DNA from: Bacteroidota bacterium
GTDB lineage: Bacteria > Bacteroidota > Bacteroidia > Chitinophagales > JADIYW01
Assembly (NCBI GenBank): GCA_963169645.1
Contig: CAUJCO010000013.1
Span: 124,001 to 188,000 of the forward strand
DNA: 64,000 nucleotides
Direction: 5' to 3'
A program made the position numbers and the translations under genes. Below the pieces are notes generated by a model that was not told the origin of the DNA, searched no databases, and worked only from the letters and a program-made list of their open reading frames with translations. Below, in pieces: positions 17,494 to 26,308 of this stretch; the stretch's first letter is position 1; each line of letters starts with the position of its first letter.

Positions 17494-19185
17494 TCAACTT
17501 TCTAAATATTTCCCAACAATCGGCAATCGGCGTCCACTTCCAAATGCTTTGGTTGAAACGCGCAAAATGGGTGGTGTTTGATGGCGTTTAAATTCGTTTC
17601 GATTCACCATTCTCAAAATTCTTGTTATTAAAGCTTCGTCAAAACCCATTGCTTCTATTTCATCCGGTCCTTGATGGTGTTCTATATATTCCAATAACAC
17701 TTTATCTAAGATGGCATAATCCGGCAAAGAGTCTGAATCTTTTTGGCCATCTCGCAACTCCGCACTCGGTGCTTTGGTGAGTATATGTTCCGGAATAATT
17801 TCGCTCTCTTTATTGATGTATCGACACAATGCATACACTTGCGTTTTGTACACATCAGCAAGTACAGCCAAGCCTCCACACATATCTCCGTATAATGTGC
17901 CATAGCCAACTGCCGCTTCACTTTTGTTGGTCGTATTCAATAAAATATATCCAAATTTATTGCTCAATGCCATTAAATAATTTCCACGGATACGTGCTTG
18001 CAAATTTTCTTCCGTTACATCAAACGGTTTGTTTTCAAAATGTGGTTGCAATACGTTATCGTACACATCAAACACTTCTTTTATTGGAATTATTTTATGT
18101 GGCGAACCTAAATTTTCCAACAATTTCAAGCTATCATCTACAGAGTGTGCCGTTGAAAATTGAGACGGCATCAACACGCTTAACACATTTTCTTTTCCCA
18201 ATGCTTTTACTGCCAAAGCAAGCACCAAGGCAGAATCAACACCACCACTTAATCCGAGTATTGCTTTTTTAAATCCTAATTTTTGGAAATAATTTTGAAT
18301 ACCACACACTAATGCATCGTGTATCAATTTAGTTTCGTTTTTGTCTTGTTGACGGTCAATGGACGGTAGTTGTTGGTCAATAAAATCGGGCGAAACTGTA
18401 CTATTTGATGTACTATCTACATTTGACTCTAAGCTATAGAATCGGATGCATTCCTCAAAATACGGCATTTCATCCACTAAGATTCCATCAGCGTTCATCA
18501 CCATAGAGCCACCATCAAAAATCAATTCGGTTTGGGCACCGACGCAATTGCAATAGAAAACCGGCAACTTAAATTGTGTCGCATTTTTGCGAACTACGTC
18601 CATTCGTTTTTGGGCTTGTTTATAATTAAAAGGCGAAGCGGAAAGATTCAATAAAAAATCGGGTTGGTGCTTCGCTAACTCCGCAACCGGATTCACTCTA
18701 TACAATGGATTGGCTTCGCCGGTATCCCAAATATCTTCACAAATTGTAATGGCAATTTTTTTATCTTTATACGTGATGATATTGAAATCTTTATTTGGTT
18801 CAAAATATCGATATTCGTCAAATACATCATACGTAGGCAACAAGGTTTTATGTGCTATAAACTGCACCTTACCATCAGCAATAAAATAGGCGGAATTGTG
18901 TAAATCTTTGCCATCTTTAGTTGGATTCTTAGAAGGTGCACCTACTACCACTGCAAGTTGATTATCCGTACAAGCTGCAATTTGTTCAATACTATATTCA
19001 CATTGTTTTATAAAGTGGTTAAATTCCAAAAAATCTCGCGGTGGATAGCCACAAATATTCAATTCACTAAACACTACTATATCGGCTTGTTGTAGTTTTG
19101 CCTGTTCTATTGCGTTTTTTATTTTGGTTAAATTTCCGGAGAAATCACCAATCATATAATTCAGCTGAGCCAATCCAATTTTCAT
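17494..19185 (-). CDS. nadE: Glutamine-dependent NAD(+) synthetase
   Basis: Last step of NAD synthesis: amidates deamido-NAD using ammonia taken from glutamine. Two domains are fused. An N-terminal nitrilase-type glutaminase (residues 1 to about 260) shows FSELNICGYPPRD with its Glu, the Lys region KTLLPTYDVFDE, and CEDIWD with its Cys. The C-terminal synthetase has the PP-loop LGLSGGVDSALVLALA near 308-323 and KAPSAELRDGQKDSDSLPDY. The 563-residue length fits this type, which is shorter than the 670-residue form of other phyla. The start codon is five bases from a -7 element. gldB is divergent from it. Confidence 0.95.
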   Translation of the reverse strand: MKIGLAQLNYMIGDFSGNLTKIKNAIEQAKLQQADIVVFSELNICGYPPRDFLEFNHFIKQCEYSIEQIAACTDNQLAVVVGAPSKNPTKDGKDLHNSAYFIADGKVQFIAHKTLLPTYDVFDEYRYFEPNKDFNIITYKDKKIAITICEDIWDTGEANPLYRVNPVAELAKHQPDFLLNLSASPFNYKQAQKRMDVVRKNATQFKLPVFYCNCVGAQTELIFDGGSMVMNADGILVDEMPYFEECIRFYSLESNVDSTSNSTVSPDFIDQQLPSIDRQQDKNETKLIHDALVCGIQNYFQKLGFKKAILGLSGGVDSALVLALAVKALGKENVLSVLMPSQFSTAHSVDDSLKLLENLGSPHKIIPIKEVFDVYDNVLQPHFENKPFDVTEENLQARIRGNYLMALSNKFGYILLNTTNKSEAAVGYGTLYGDMCGGLAVLADVYKTQVYALCRYINKESEIIPEHILTKAPSAELRDGQKDSDSLPDYAILDKVLLEYIEHHQGPDEIEAMGFDEALITRILRMVNRNEFKRHQTPPILRVSTKAFGSGRRLPIVGKYLES

Positions 19186-19189
19186 AGTT

Positions 19190-19197
19190 CAAAAGTA
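19190..19197 (-). promoter_or_regulatory. -7 element of nadE, very close to the start codon
   Basis: TACTTTTG on the minus strand ends five bases before the nadE ATG (19183-19185). If used, transcription would start at or next to the start codon, so the mRNA would be leaderless. No good -33 match is visible. Confidence 0.4.
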
Positions 19198-19256
19198 GTA
19201 AAATGTAACATTAAGTTATCGTTCTTTAAAAAATATTCTAATACTGATTTTATCCT

Positions 19257-19264
19257 TATTTTTG
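19257..19264 (+). promoter_or_regulatory. -7 element of gldB
   Basis: TATTTTTG matches the Bacteroidota -7 consensus, 22 bases before the gldB ATG. No convincing -33 box is seen. Confidence 0.4.
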
Positions 19265-19286
19265 CACCAAAATAGATTCAGTAAAA

Positions 19287-20327
19287 ATGAAACAAGTATC
19301 GTTTGGAATATACCTATTCGCCATTTTATTTTTCAGTGCATGCTCTTGCAACCAACAAAAAAATCAAGCTAAAAAAATACAAGAAGTAAAAAAAGCTGAT
19401 ATAAACTTTCAAATCAGCAGATTTGAAGATGATTTGTTTGCCTGTAACCCAAATCAATTGGATATTGATTTACCTAAATTAGAAAAAAAATATCCGGCTT
19501 TTTACGATGTTTTTTATAATCAAATTTTACAGGTTCCAAGCTTTGGTGATAAAGGTACGCAGCTTAATTACATGCAAGAATTTATCACAAACAAATACAA
19601 TGTTGGTTTACGTGATACTGTAAAAAAAGCATTTGCCAATTTAGATTTCTTAAAGGATGATTTGCAGATTTTGTTTGCCAATTACAAAAGTCATTTTCCG
19701 GAAAAACCAACACCAAATGTTACAACGTGCATTTCAGAATTTCAAATTGCCACATTTACGGTTTCCGACTCACTTATCGGCATTTCGTTGGATATGTATT
19801 TGGGAGAGAAATATCGATTCTATACCGATATTTTCAAACAATATTCATTCATGATTCCAACGTTTGACAAAAAATATATGGCAATTGATTGTGCCAATGT
19901 ATTAGTGAATAATTTAGTTAAAGCACCGAGCGATAAATCTACCTTATTAGATAAAATGCTGGCAAAAGGCAAAATATTTTATATCATAGAAAATTTATTG
20001 CCTAACAAAGCAGAAAATGATATTATAAAATACACCGACAAAAGTTGGAAATTCTGTATTGATAACGAACCACAAATTTGGGCTTATTTTGTACAGAAAG
20101 ATTTATTTTACAATACACAATTTGAGCAATACAAATATGTAACCGAAGGACCGACAACGTATGGTATGCCGAGCACGAGCCCGGGAAGAGTAGGTGCATG
20201 GTTGGGTTGGCAAATTATACGTGCTTATATGAAAGAAAACCCGAATACCACCTTAAAAGATTTGATTGCATTAAACGATGGACAAAAAATTTTGACAGAA
20301 TCAAAATATAAACCGAAAACAAATTAA
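19287..20327 (+). CDS. gldB: Gliding-motility-associated lipoprotein GldB-like
   Basis: A 346-residue lipoprotein. Its N-terminal hydrophobic stretch ends in FFSACSC, with Cys19 the likely lipidation site, although the lipobox is slightly atypical. The body matches the GldB pattern: ISRFEDDLFA, YPAFYDVFYNQIL, DMYLGEKYRFYTDIF, and a C-terminal TYGMPSTSPGRVGAWLGWQIIRAYM. In Flavobacterium GldB is needed for gliding and cell-surface movement, and is related to metallopeptidase-like (DUF2268) proteins. Divergent nadE is a familiar neighbour. gldC, its usual downstream partner, is absent here. The convergent gene encodes a PhnP-like hydrolase. Confidence 0.85.
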   Translation: MKQVSFGIYLFAILFFSACSCNQQKNQAKKIQEVKKADINFQISRFEDDLFACNPNQLDIDLPKLEKKYPAFYDVFYNQILQVPSFGDKGTQLNYMQEFITNKYNVGLRDTVKKAFANLDFLKDDLQILFANYKSHFPEKPTPNVTTCISEFQIATFTVSDSLIGISLDMYLGEKYRFYTDIFKQYSFMIPTFDKKYMAIDCANVLVNNLVKAPSDKSTLLDKMLAKGKIFYIIENLLPNKAENDIIKYTDKSWKFCIDNEPQIWAYFVQKDLFYNTQFEQYKYVTEGPTTYGMPSTSPGRVGAWLGWQIIRAYMKENPNTTLKDLIALNDGQKILTESKYKPKTN

Positions 20328-20368
20328 ACGTTTGGTGATTAAAGTATTTACTGCATTAATCCGAGTAC

Positions 20369-21145
20369 TCAAAGACTAATTTGCAAACCATCGTACGCTA
20401 ACGATATGTTGTCAGGTAATTCATGCGTTACAACTTCGTGCAAGCCCAAATGGTGTGAAATATGCGTAAAATAAGCCATTTCCGGCTGTACCTTATATAC
20501 AATCTCTATTGCTTGTTCTAAATTAAAATGCGAATAATGTGGTTCTTTGCGCAAAGCATTTAATACCAACACTTTGCTTCCTTTAATTTTTTCTAAATCT
20601 TTGGGTGCAATATAATTCGCATCGGTGATATAGGTAAAATCGTGCACTCTAAAACCCAAAACAGGCAAATTTTTATGCATCGCTCGTATCGGAATTATTG
20701 GAATATCGCCTATTGTAAAAGGTGTTTCATCTATCGTTTTTAGGTTGATTTGTGGTGCACCGGGATAATCATGTCCAACAAATGCGTACGCAAACTCTCG
20801 TTTCAATATTTCTTGTACTGATTCTTCTGCATATACGTCCATCGTTTTACCTAAAAGGTAATTAAACGGACGAATATCATCTAATCCGGCCACATGGTCT
20901 TTGTGTCCATGTGTAAATAAAACTGCATCTAAATCGTTTAGTTTTTCTCGCAACATCTGATGCCTAAAGTCAGGTCCGGTATCAACAATCACACTCGTCT
21001 TGGATGATTGTATAAACAAAGATGTTCGGGTACGATTATCCTTTTTATCTTTAGATGTACATACTGCACATGTACACGTAATGACCGGAACACCTTGAGA
21101 TGTGCCTGTGCCCAAAAAAGTAAAACGTAGTTTATTATGATTCAA
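20369..21145 (-). CDS. Metallo-beta-lactamase-fold hydrolase, PhnP-like
   Basis: A 258-residue phosphodiesterase-type metal hydrolase. It has the metal motif HGHKDH (residues 79-84), DTGPDFR (55-61), and a CxCxxC motif (Cys24, 26, 29) like the structural zinc site of E. coli PhnP. The closing HISHHLGLHEV fits the same fold. The substrate could be a cyclic phosphate or nucleotide-like ester. It starts with TTG at 21143-21145: the preceding in-frame codon region contains TGA and no ATG lies before the conserved FLGTGTSQGVP, so TTG is the only sensible initiator. A stand-alone PhnP without phn genes suggests a non-phosphonate role. Confidence 0.85.
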   Translation of the reverse strand: MNHNKLRFTFLGTGTSQGVPVITCTCAVCTSKDKKDNRTRTSLFIQSSKTSVIVDTGPDFRHQMLREKLNDLDAVLFTHGHKDHVAGLDDIRPFNYLLGKTMDVYAEESVQEILKREFAYAFVGHDYPGAPQINLKTIDETPFTIGDIPIIPIRAMHKNLPVLGFRVHDFTYITDANYIAPKDLEKIKGSKVLVLNALRKEPHYSHFNLEQAIEIVYKVQPEMAYFTHISHHLGLHEVVTHELPDNISLAYDGLQISL

Positions 21146-21199
21146 TAGTCATTAGATTTACATGCAATAAAATTACCGATAAAGTACTATCGACAATAA

Positions 21200-21475
21200 T
21201 TATATTTCTAATTTTTGCTGTGCTAATTGTTCAAATAACTTGAGTTGTTTTTCATCTAATAAGGAAACATCAATACTTATTTGAGATAAAATTTCTATCA
21301 ATGCATTGATACGAGCTTCCGTTTCAAAAAATTTATTTACTACAGCTACTTTCTTATCTTGCAAGATGCAATAACCCGACTGGAATCGACCCTTTTCATA
21401 CCGAACCACATAATGATTCTCTTTAAAGATAGATTCCAAAAGCGTCAATGTTGATGCATTATACTTAAAACTCAT
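21200..21475 (-). CDS. Small conserved-looking protein of unknown function
   Basis: 91 residues when started at the ATG 21473-21475 (MSFKYNAS), preferred over an upstream start at 21529 because the extra residues are Cys/Arg-rich and unlike a real protein. Predicted as an alpha/beta fold with strands YVVRYEKGRF, SGYCILQDKKVAVVNKFF and two C-terminal helices. No motif is recognised. A -7-like TATTTTTG (minus, 21527-21534) lies about 50 bases upstream, and the gene is about 54 bases upstream of the PhnP-like gene, so they may be co-transcribed. Confidence 0.6.
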   Translation of the reverse strand: MSFKYNASTLTLLESIFKENHYVVRYEKGRFQSGYCILQDKKVAVVNKFFETEARINALIEILSQISIDVSLLDEKQLKLFEQLAQQKLEI

Positions 21476-21635
21476 ACTGTAAAAATAACAAGTTTTACGC
21501 CACCTATACGAACATTTTACACACAACAAAAATAAATGTGAAAATTTTATCTACTTAATCCATAGACTGATAAAAAAGATAAGTATCTTTAACCACGTAC
21601 AAGTGTATTTTCTGATTTTTAAACATAGCTAAAAA

Positions 21636-22079
21636 ATGCTTTCTAAAAAAACCAAATATGCAATTAATGCTTTGGTATATCTGGCAAAAAAGCCGGCGAG
21701 AGAGCCTGTTTTAATTAGTGAAATTGCAACAAATGAACGCATTCCAAAGAAATTTTTAGAAACGATATTGTTGGATTTACGCAATGCCGGCATTTTAAAT
21801 TCCAAAAAAGGAAAAGGCGGCGGCTACTACTTAATCAAACATCCATCTGAAGTAAATTTAGCTGAGATAATCCGTTATTTTGATGGTGCTATTGGATTAT
21901 TACCTTGCGTTACACATAAATACTATGAGAAATGTGAAGAATGCGATGATGAAGTAACTTGCGGCATCCGACATGCATTTTTAGCTATCCGTAATGAAAC
22001 GGTAGAAATGCTCAAAAAAGATACATTGGAAAGCATCATACAAAAAGAAAATAAACTAAAATTAGATGCTAACAGCTGA
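21636..22079 (+). CDS. Rrf2-family transcriptional regulator
   Basis: A 147-residue winged-helix DNA-binding regulator. The N-terminal LSKKTKYAINALVYLA and the recognition region KKFLETILLDLRNAG and GKGGGYYL are typical of Rrf2/IscR/CymR/NsrR. Four cysteines (91, 100, 103, 109) lie in the effector-binding loop, so an iron-sulfur cluster or a redox-sensing role is possible. The gene overlaps DUF2461 downstream by 14 bases. The regulated genes are not evident: no iron-sulfur assembly or cysteine operon is adjacent. Confidence 0.88.
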   Translation: MLSKKTKYAINALVYLAKKPAREPVLISEIATNERIPKKFLETILLDLRNAGILNSKKGKGGGYYLIKHPSEVNLAEIIRYFDGAIGLLPCVTHKYYEKCEECDDEVTCGIRHAFLAIRNETVEMLKKDTLESIIQKENKLKLDANS

Positions 22080-22725
22080 CACCTTTCAGTTTTTAAAAGA
22101 GTTGGAACAAAACAACCATAAAGATTGGTTCGAAATCAACCGAAATAGATATGTACTTGCACAAAATGAACTTAAATTATTCATTGCAGATTGGATACAA
22201 CAATTTGGAAAAATCGACACTGATATTGCTTTTTTAGAGCCTAACAAATGTATCTTTCGTATCAACAGAGATGTCCGTTTTTCTGCTGATAAACGGCCGT
22301 ACAAAACGAACTTAGGAGCTTACTTAACCAAAGGTGGCAAAAACACCAATTTTGCCGGATACTACTTACATTTACAGCCGGGAAATTGCTTTTTTGGAGC
22401 CGGGATTTACATGCCGCAACCGGAACAATTAGTTAAAATAAGACAAGAAATAGATTACAATTTCTCGGACTTTAAAAAGATACTTAGCGGCACAAAATTC
22501 AAAAGCACCTTTCAAGATTTACGGGTAGAAAACCAACTCAAAAGACCACCCAAAGGATACGATGAAAACAATGAAGCTATACACTACTTAAAATTAAAAA
22601 GTTATACCGTAGCAAAACCGCTCAGCGATGCAGAAATTATGGATAAAAATTCTATTAAAACCATTACACAACTATCGCAAACCGTGCATCCGCTTATCCG
22701 GTTTTTAAACGAGGCTGTCGGTTAA
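22066..22725 (+). CDS. DUF2461 family protein
   Basis: A 219-residue cytoplasmic protein of the widespread DUF2461 family (TIGR02453-type). Landmarks are the N-terminal FLKELEQNNHKDWFEINRNRY, the FRINRDVRFSADKRPYKTNLGA segment (about 65-86), and GAGIYMPQPEQLVKIRQEI. Function is unknown. It overlaps the Rrf2 gene by 14 bases in another frame, so the two are translationally linked. Confidence 0.88.
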   Translation: MLTADTFQFLKELEQNNHKDWFEINRNRYVLAQNELKLFIADWIQQFGKIDTDIAFLEPNKCIFRINRDVRFSADKRPYKTNLGAYLTKGGKNTNFAGYYLHLQPGNCFFGAGIYMPQPEQLVKIRQEIDYNFSDFKKILSGTKFKSTFQDLRVENQLKRPPKGYDENNEAIHYLKLKSYTVAKPLSDAEIMDKNSIKTITQLSQTVHPLIRFLNEAVG

Positions 22726-22810
22726 ATTAACTTTTACCAAAATCTTAAATAAATATTGTTATGTTGTTTTAATAGATGAAACCGTCAGATAATATTTAAT
22801 TTTGATAATC

Positions 22811-24043
22811 ATGGCAAAAGAAGTTTCATTCCCAAAAGAAAAAATCAAGATTTTATTACTCGAAGGCTTACATCAATCAGCTCTCAACGAGTTTCACAAA
22901 AAAGGGTACACCAACATCGACAGTCGTAAAGAAGCGATGAGCGAAGCAGAATTATTAGAATGCATCGAAAACTATCACATAATTGGTATCCGATCTAAAA
23001 CCAACTTAACAGCTCCGGTTTTAGAAAAAGCAAAAAAATTAATGACCATCGGTTGTTTCTGTATCGGCACAAATCAAGTTGACTTGAAAAAAGCTACAGA
23101 ACTGGGTATTCCTGTTTTTAACTCGCCTTATTCCAACACACGTTCCGTAGCAGAGTTAATTATTGGAAATTCCATTATGCTATTAAGAGGTATTCCTCAA
23201 AAAAGTACATTTATGCACGATGGAAATTGGCAAAAAACTGCAACTCGAAGTTATGAATTAAGAGGCAAAACCATCGGTATCATCGGCTACGGACATATAG
23301 GCTCGCAAGTATCTGTATTAGCAGAAAGTATGGGCTTGAAAGTAATTTATTTTGATATCGAACCTAAACTGCCTTTAGGAAATGCCAACTCGGTAGATAC
23401 CTTAGAAGAATTATTACAAAAATCAGATATAGTAACTTTACACGTTCCGGCAACGGCACAAACTCAAAATTTAATCGGCGAAAAAGAATTCGCTTTAATG
23501 AAAGATGGTGTCGTATTCCAGAATTTAGCTCGTGGAAATGTTGTCGATATTCCGGCTTTAGCAAATGCTATAAAAAGCGGGAAAATTAGTGGTGCAGCAA
23601 TAGATGTTTTCCCAAAAGAACCGAAACAAAACGGACCGGGCTTCGAATCGGAATTAGTAGGCTTGCACAATATCATTTTAACGCCACACATTGGAGGTTC
23701 TACACAAGAAGCACAAGAAAACATTGGTACTGAAGTAGCCACCAAGCTTACCGGATTTTTAGATAACGGTAGCACGTTAGGCTCTAAAACGGTGCCGGAA
23801 ATTAGCTTGTCCGTACAGCAAAACACTAGACGTGTATTGCATATTCATCACAATGTTCCGGGCGTTTTAACGGAAATCAACTCTACGCTTTCTAAGCATG
23901 ATGTCAATATTTTAGGACAATATCTTAAAACGAATGAAACAATAGGTTATGTTGTTTTAGATGTAGATGGAAATGCCGATTTGGAATTAATGGAAGATTT
24001 GAAAAAAGTAAAAAACACACTAAAAGCACGCATACTCTATTAA
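22811..24043 (+). CDS. serA: D-3-phosphoglycerate dehydrogenase
   Basis: Oxidises 3-phosphoglycerate with NAD, the first step of serine synthesis. The 410-residue type has an NAD domain with GYGHIG (near 158-163), the catalytic Arg in NLARGNVVD, Glu in DVFPKEP and His in TPHIGGST, then a C-terminal ACT domain (about 335-410) with the VPGVLTEI start, which gives allosteric control by serine in homologues such as E. coli SerA. ATG at 22811 is chosen over TTG at 22802. No serB or serC gene is adjacent. Confidence 0.95.
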   Translation: MAKEVSFPKEKIKILLLEGLHQSALNEFHKKGYTNIDSRKEAMSEAELLECIENYHIIGIRSKTNLTAPVLEKAKKLMTIGCFCIGTNQVDLKKATELGIPVFNSPYSNTRSVAELIIGNSIMLLRGIPQKSTFMHDGNWQKTATRSYELRGKTIGIIGYGHIGSQVSVLAESMGLKVIYFDIEPKLPLGNANSVDTLEELLQKSDIVTLHVPATAQTQNLIGEKEFALMKDGVVFQNLARGNVVDIPALANAIKSGKISGAAIDVFPKEPKQNGPGFESELVGLHNIILTPHIGGSTQEAQENIGTEVATKLTGFLDNGSTLGSKTVPEISLSVQQNTRRVLHIHHNVPGVLTEINSTLSKHDVNILGQYLKTNETIGYVVLDVDGNADLELMEDLKKVKNTLKARILY

Positions 24044-24150
24044 GATTTTACGCTAACATTACTAAAAAGTAATTTATACATCGAAATAGATATAGCTCAA
24101 ATTATAAACTATAAATACATCGTATCTTTATCCTCTCATAAAAAACACAA

Positions 24151-24735
24151 ATGATAAATTTAATTTTATTTGGCCCTCCGGGAAGTGGAAAAGGAACACA
24201 AGCCGTTAAAATAGCAGAAGCGTTCAACCTCTACCATATCTCTACCGGAGATTTATTCAGAAATGAAATAAGCAACGAAACACCACTTGGTTTAGAAGCT
24301 AAAAAATACATGACAAAAGGCGAATTGGTGCCGGATGAAGTAACCATAGGTATGTTATCCAACAAATTAGACGAACAAGCCGGCAAAGTAAATGGATTTA
24401 TTTTTGATGGATTTCCGAGAACAGAGCCTCAAGCAGAAGCTTTAGACAAATTATTGGATTTAAAAAACACCTCTATTTCTTTGGTGTTAGCTTTAGAAGT
24501 GGGCGAAGATGAAATCACACATCGTATTTTAGAGCGTGCTAAGAAATCAGAAAATCCACGTGCAGACGATTTAGATGAGAATATCATTCGCAACCGCTTC
24601 CAAGTGTATTTGAAACAAACAGCACAAGTTGCCGATCATTATAAAAAAGCGGATAAGTTTATCGCTTTAAACGGAATCGGAACTATCGAGGAAATTTTCG
24701 AAAATCTTTCTGCAGAAATAAAGAAAGTAATTTAA
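24151..24735 (+). CDS. adk: Adenylate kinase
   Basis: Interconverts ATP plus AMP and 2 ADP. The 194-residue short form has the P-loop GPPGSGKGT (8-16), the NMP-binding motif YHISTGDLFR, and the DGFPRT sequence. The LID region (RAKKSENPRADDLDENIIRNR) is short and has no zinc-binding cysteines. A TATCTTTA sequence about 20 bases upstream resembles a -7 element. It lies in a row with the DM13 lipoprotein gene and obg on the same strand. Confidence 0.96.
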   Translation: MINLILFGPPGSGKGTQAVKIAEAFNLYHISTGDLFRNEISNETPLGLEAKKYMTKGELVPDEVTIGMLSNKLDEQAGKVNGFIFDGFPRTEPQAEALDKLLDLKNTSISLVLALEVGEDEITHRILERAKKSENPRADDLDENIIRNRFQVYLKQTAQVADHYKKADKFIALNGIGTIEEIFENLSAEIKKVI

Positions 24736-24805
24736 GCAATTTGACTTCATAAAATATTTTGACAATTCTTTCAATTAAAAGTATATTTACTTCAAATTAT
24801 ATTTT

Positions 24806-25237
24806 ATGAGAATTTCAAAATTAATTTTAGGTTTTACACTAATTTTTATAGGTATATCTATTACAACTTCTTGTAAAAAAGATAAAGTTGAAAAAATTAA
24901 TGAAGTTTTTGATTCAACAGGCTATACTCGTCTCTTTACCAGAACTTTTGAATCTGATGCCCATACAACAACAGGTAGCTTAATCATTTATGGAAATGCT
25001 AGTAACATCGCTTATGTACTTAAAGATTTCAAAACAGATGATGGTCCAAATTTAGAAGTTTGGTTAGCAAATGATATTAATAATGTTGTAAGTGGTGGAT
25101 ATCTGAACCTAGGTAATTTAAAAGGAATCGAAGGTAATTTTTATTATACTGCTCCAACTTCTACCGCTGCTTATAGCTATCTTGTAATATGGTGTACCGA
25201 TTTCAGTGTCAAATTTGGACATGCATTTACTATATAA
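24806..25237 (+). CDS. DM13-domain lipoprotein
   Basis: 143 residues with a lipoprotein signal (ISITTSCKK, Cys about 23). Almost all of the mature part is one DM13 domain: FESDAHTTTGSLIIYG, DFKTDDGPNLEVWLAND, LKGIEGNFYYTAPTST, and YLVIWCTDFSVKFGHA. DM13 domains are predicted to take part in redox or electron transfer, with the conserved Cys in VIWC. The bacterial lipoprotein would face the periplasm or the surface. It sits between two housekeeping genes, adk and obg, with no visible functional link. Confidence 0.85.
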   Translation: MRISKLILGFTLIFIGISITTSCKKDKVEKINEVFDSTGYTRLFTRTFESDAHTTTGSLIIYGNASNIAYVLKDFKTDDGPNLEVWLANDINNVVSGGYLNLGNLKGIEGNFYYTAPTSTAAYSYLVIWCTDFSVKFGHAFTI

Positions 25238-25277
25238 TTATAGTATAAAAGAATACTCATTTAGCTTCTTTTATTTG

Positions 25278-25285
25278 TATCTTTG
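25278..25285 (+). promoter_or_regulatory. -7 element of obg, close to the start codon
   Basis: TATCTTTG ends 11 bases before the obg ATG at 25297. With the usual 5-7 base distance to the start of transcription, the leader would be only a few bases long. No -33 match is clear. Confidence 0.4.
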
Positions 25286-25296
25286 CAACCATTTAA

Positions 25297-26289
25297 ATGG
25301 AAGGCAATAACTTTATAGACTACGTAAAAATTTTTATTCGCTCGGGAAATGGCGGCGGTGGTTCTGTACATTTCAGACGCGAAAAATATGTTCCAAAAGG
25401 AGGACCGGATGGCGGTGATGGCGGACGTGGTGGACATGTCATTTTGCGAGGAAACAAACAGTTATGGACACTTCTCCATCTAAAATATAAAAAACACATC
25501 CATGCCGATAATGGCAGTTATGGTGAAGGTGGTTTACGTACCGGAAAAAACGGAGAAGATATTATCATTGAAGTTCCATTAGGCACTATTGGAAGAAATG
25601 GTGAAACAGGAGAAAAAGAAGTAGAGATATTGGAAGACGGACAAGAAATTATTTGGTTAAAAGGTGGCCGAGGCGGTCAAGGAAACAATCACTATAAAAC
25701 ACCGGTAAACCAAGCACCACGCTATGCACAACCGGGAGAATCTGGCGAAGAAGGCTGGAAAATATTGGAATTAAAAGTCTTAGCAGACGTTGGATTAGTT
25801 GGCTTTCCAAATGCAGGAAAATCCACATTACTTTCTGTATTAAGTGCAGCAAAACCGGAAATTGCTGACTATGCTTTTACAACCTTAGTGCCCAACTTAG
25901 GCGTTGTTTCATACCGAGACAATCGCTCTTTTATCATGGCAGATATTCCGGGAATTATAGAAGGTGCACACGAAGGAAAAGGATTAGGTGTCCGTTTTTT
26001 AAGACATATAGAACGCAATAGTTGTTTATTGTTTTTAATTCCGGCTGATGCAGATGATATAAAAAAACAATACAAAATATTAGAAAAAGAATTAAAACTT
26101 TACAACAAAGAATTAATTCACAAACCAAGAATTATCGGTATTTCTAAATCGGATTTATTGGATGAGGAGCTCAAACAATTATTGGCAAAAGAATTGCCCA
26201 AAAAAGTACCGCATATCTTTTTCTCTTCACTTACCAATGACAATATTTTGGCATTAAAAGATGCCTTATGGAAGATGATGAATAGCTGA
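25297..26289 (+). CDS. obg: GTPase Obg/CgtA
   Basis: Essential ribosome-associated GTPase involved in 50S assembly and stress responses. The 330-residue protein has the glycine-rich Obg fold (residues 1 to about 160, with [14 protein letters not shown]), the G domain with GFPNAGKST (about 169-177), [16 protein letters not shown], and the SKSD (G4) motif. It lacks the extra C-terminal OCT domain of some homologues. The upstream neighbours are adk and the DM13 lipoprotein. A -7 element lies almost at the start codon. Confidence 0.95.
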   Translation: MEGNNFIDYVKIFIRSGNGGGGSVHFRREKYVPKGGPDGGDGGRGGHVILRGNKQLWTLLHLKYKKHIHADNGSYGEGGLRTGKNGEDIIIEVPLGTIGRNGETGEKEVEILEDGQEIIWLKGGRGGQGNNHYKTPVNQAPRYAQPGESGEEGWKILELKVLADVGLVGFPNAGKSTLLSVLSAAKPEIADYAFTTLVPNLGVVSYRDNRSFIMADIPGIIEGAHEGKGLGVRFLRHIERNSCLLFLIPADADDIKKQYKILEKELKLYNKELIHKPRIIGISKSDLLDEELKQLLAKELPKKVPHIFFSSLTNDNILALKDALWKMMNS

Positions 26290-26308
26290 TTAAGTACGTA
26301 AATTACGC

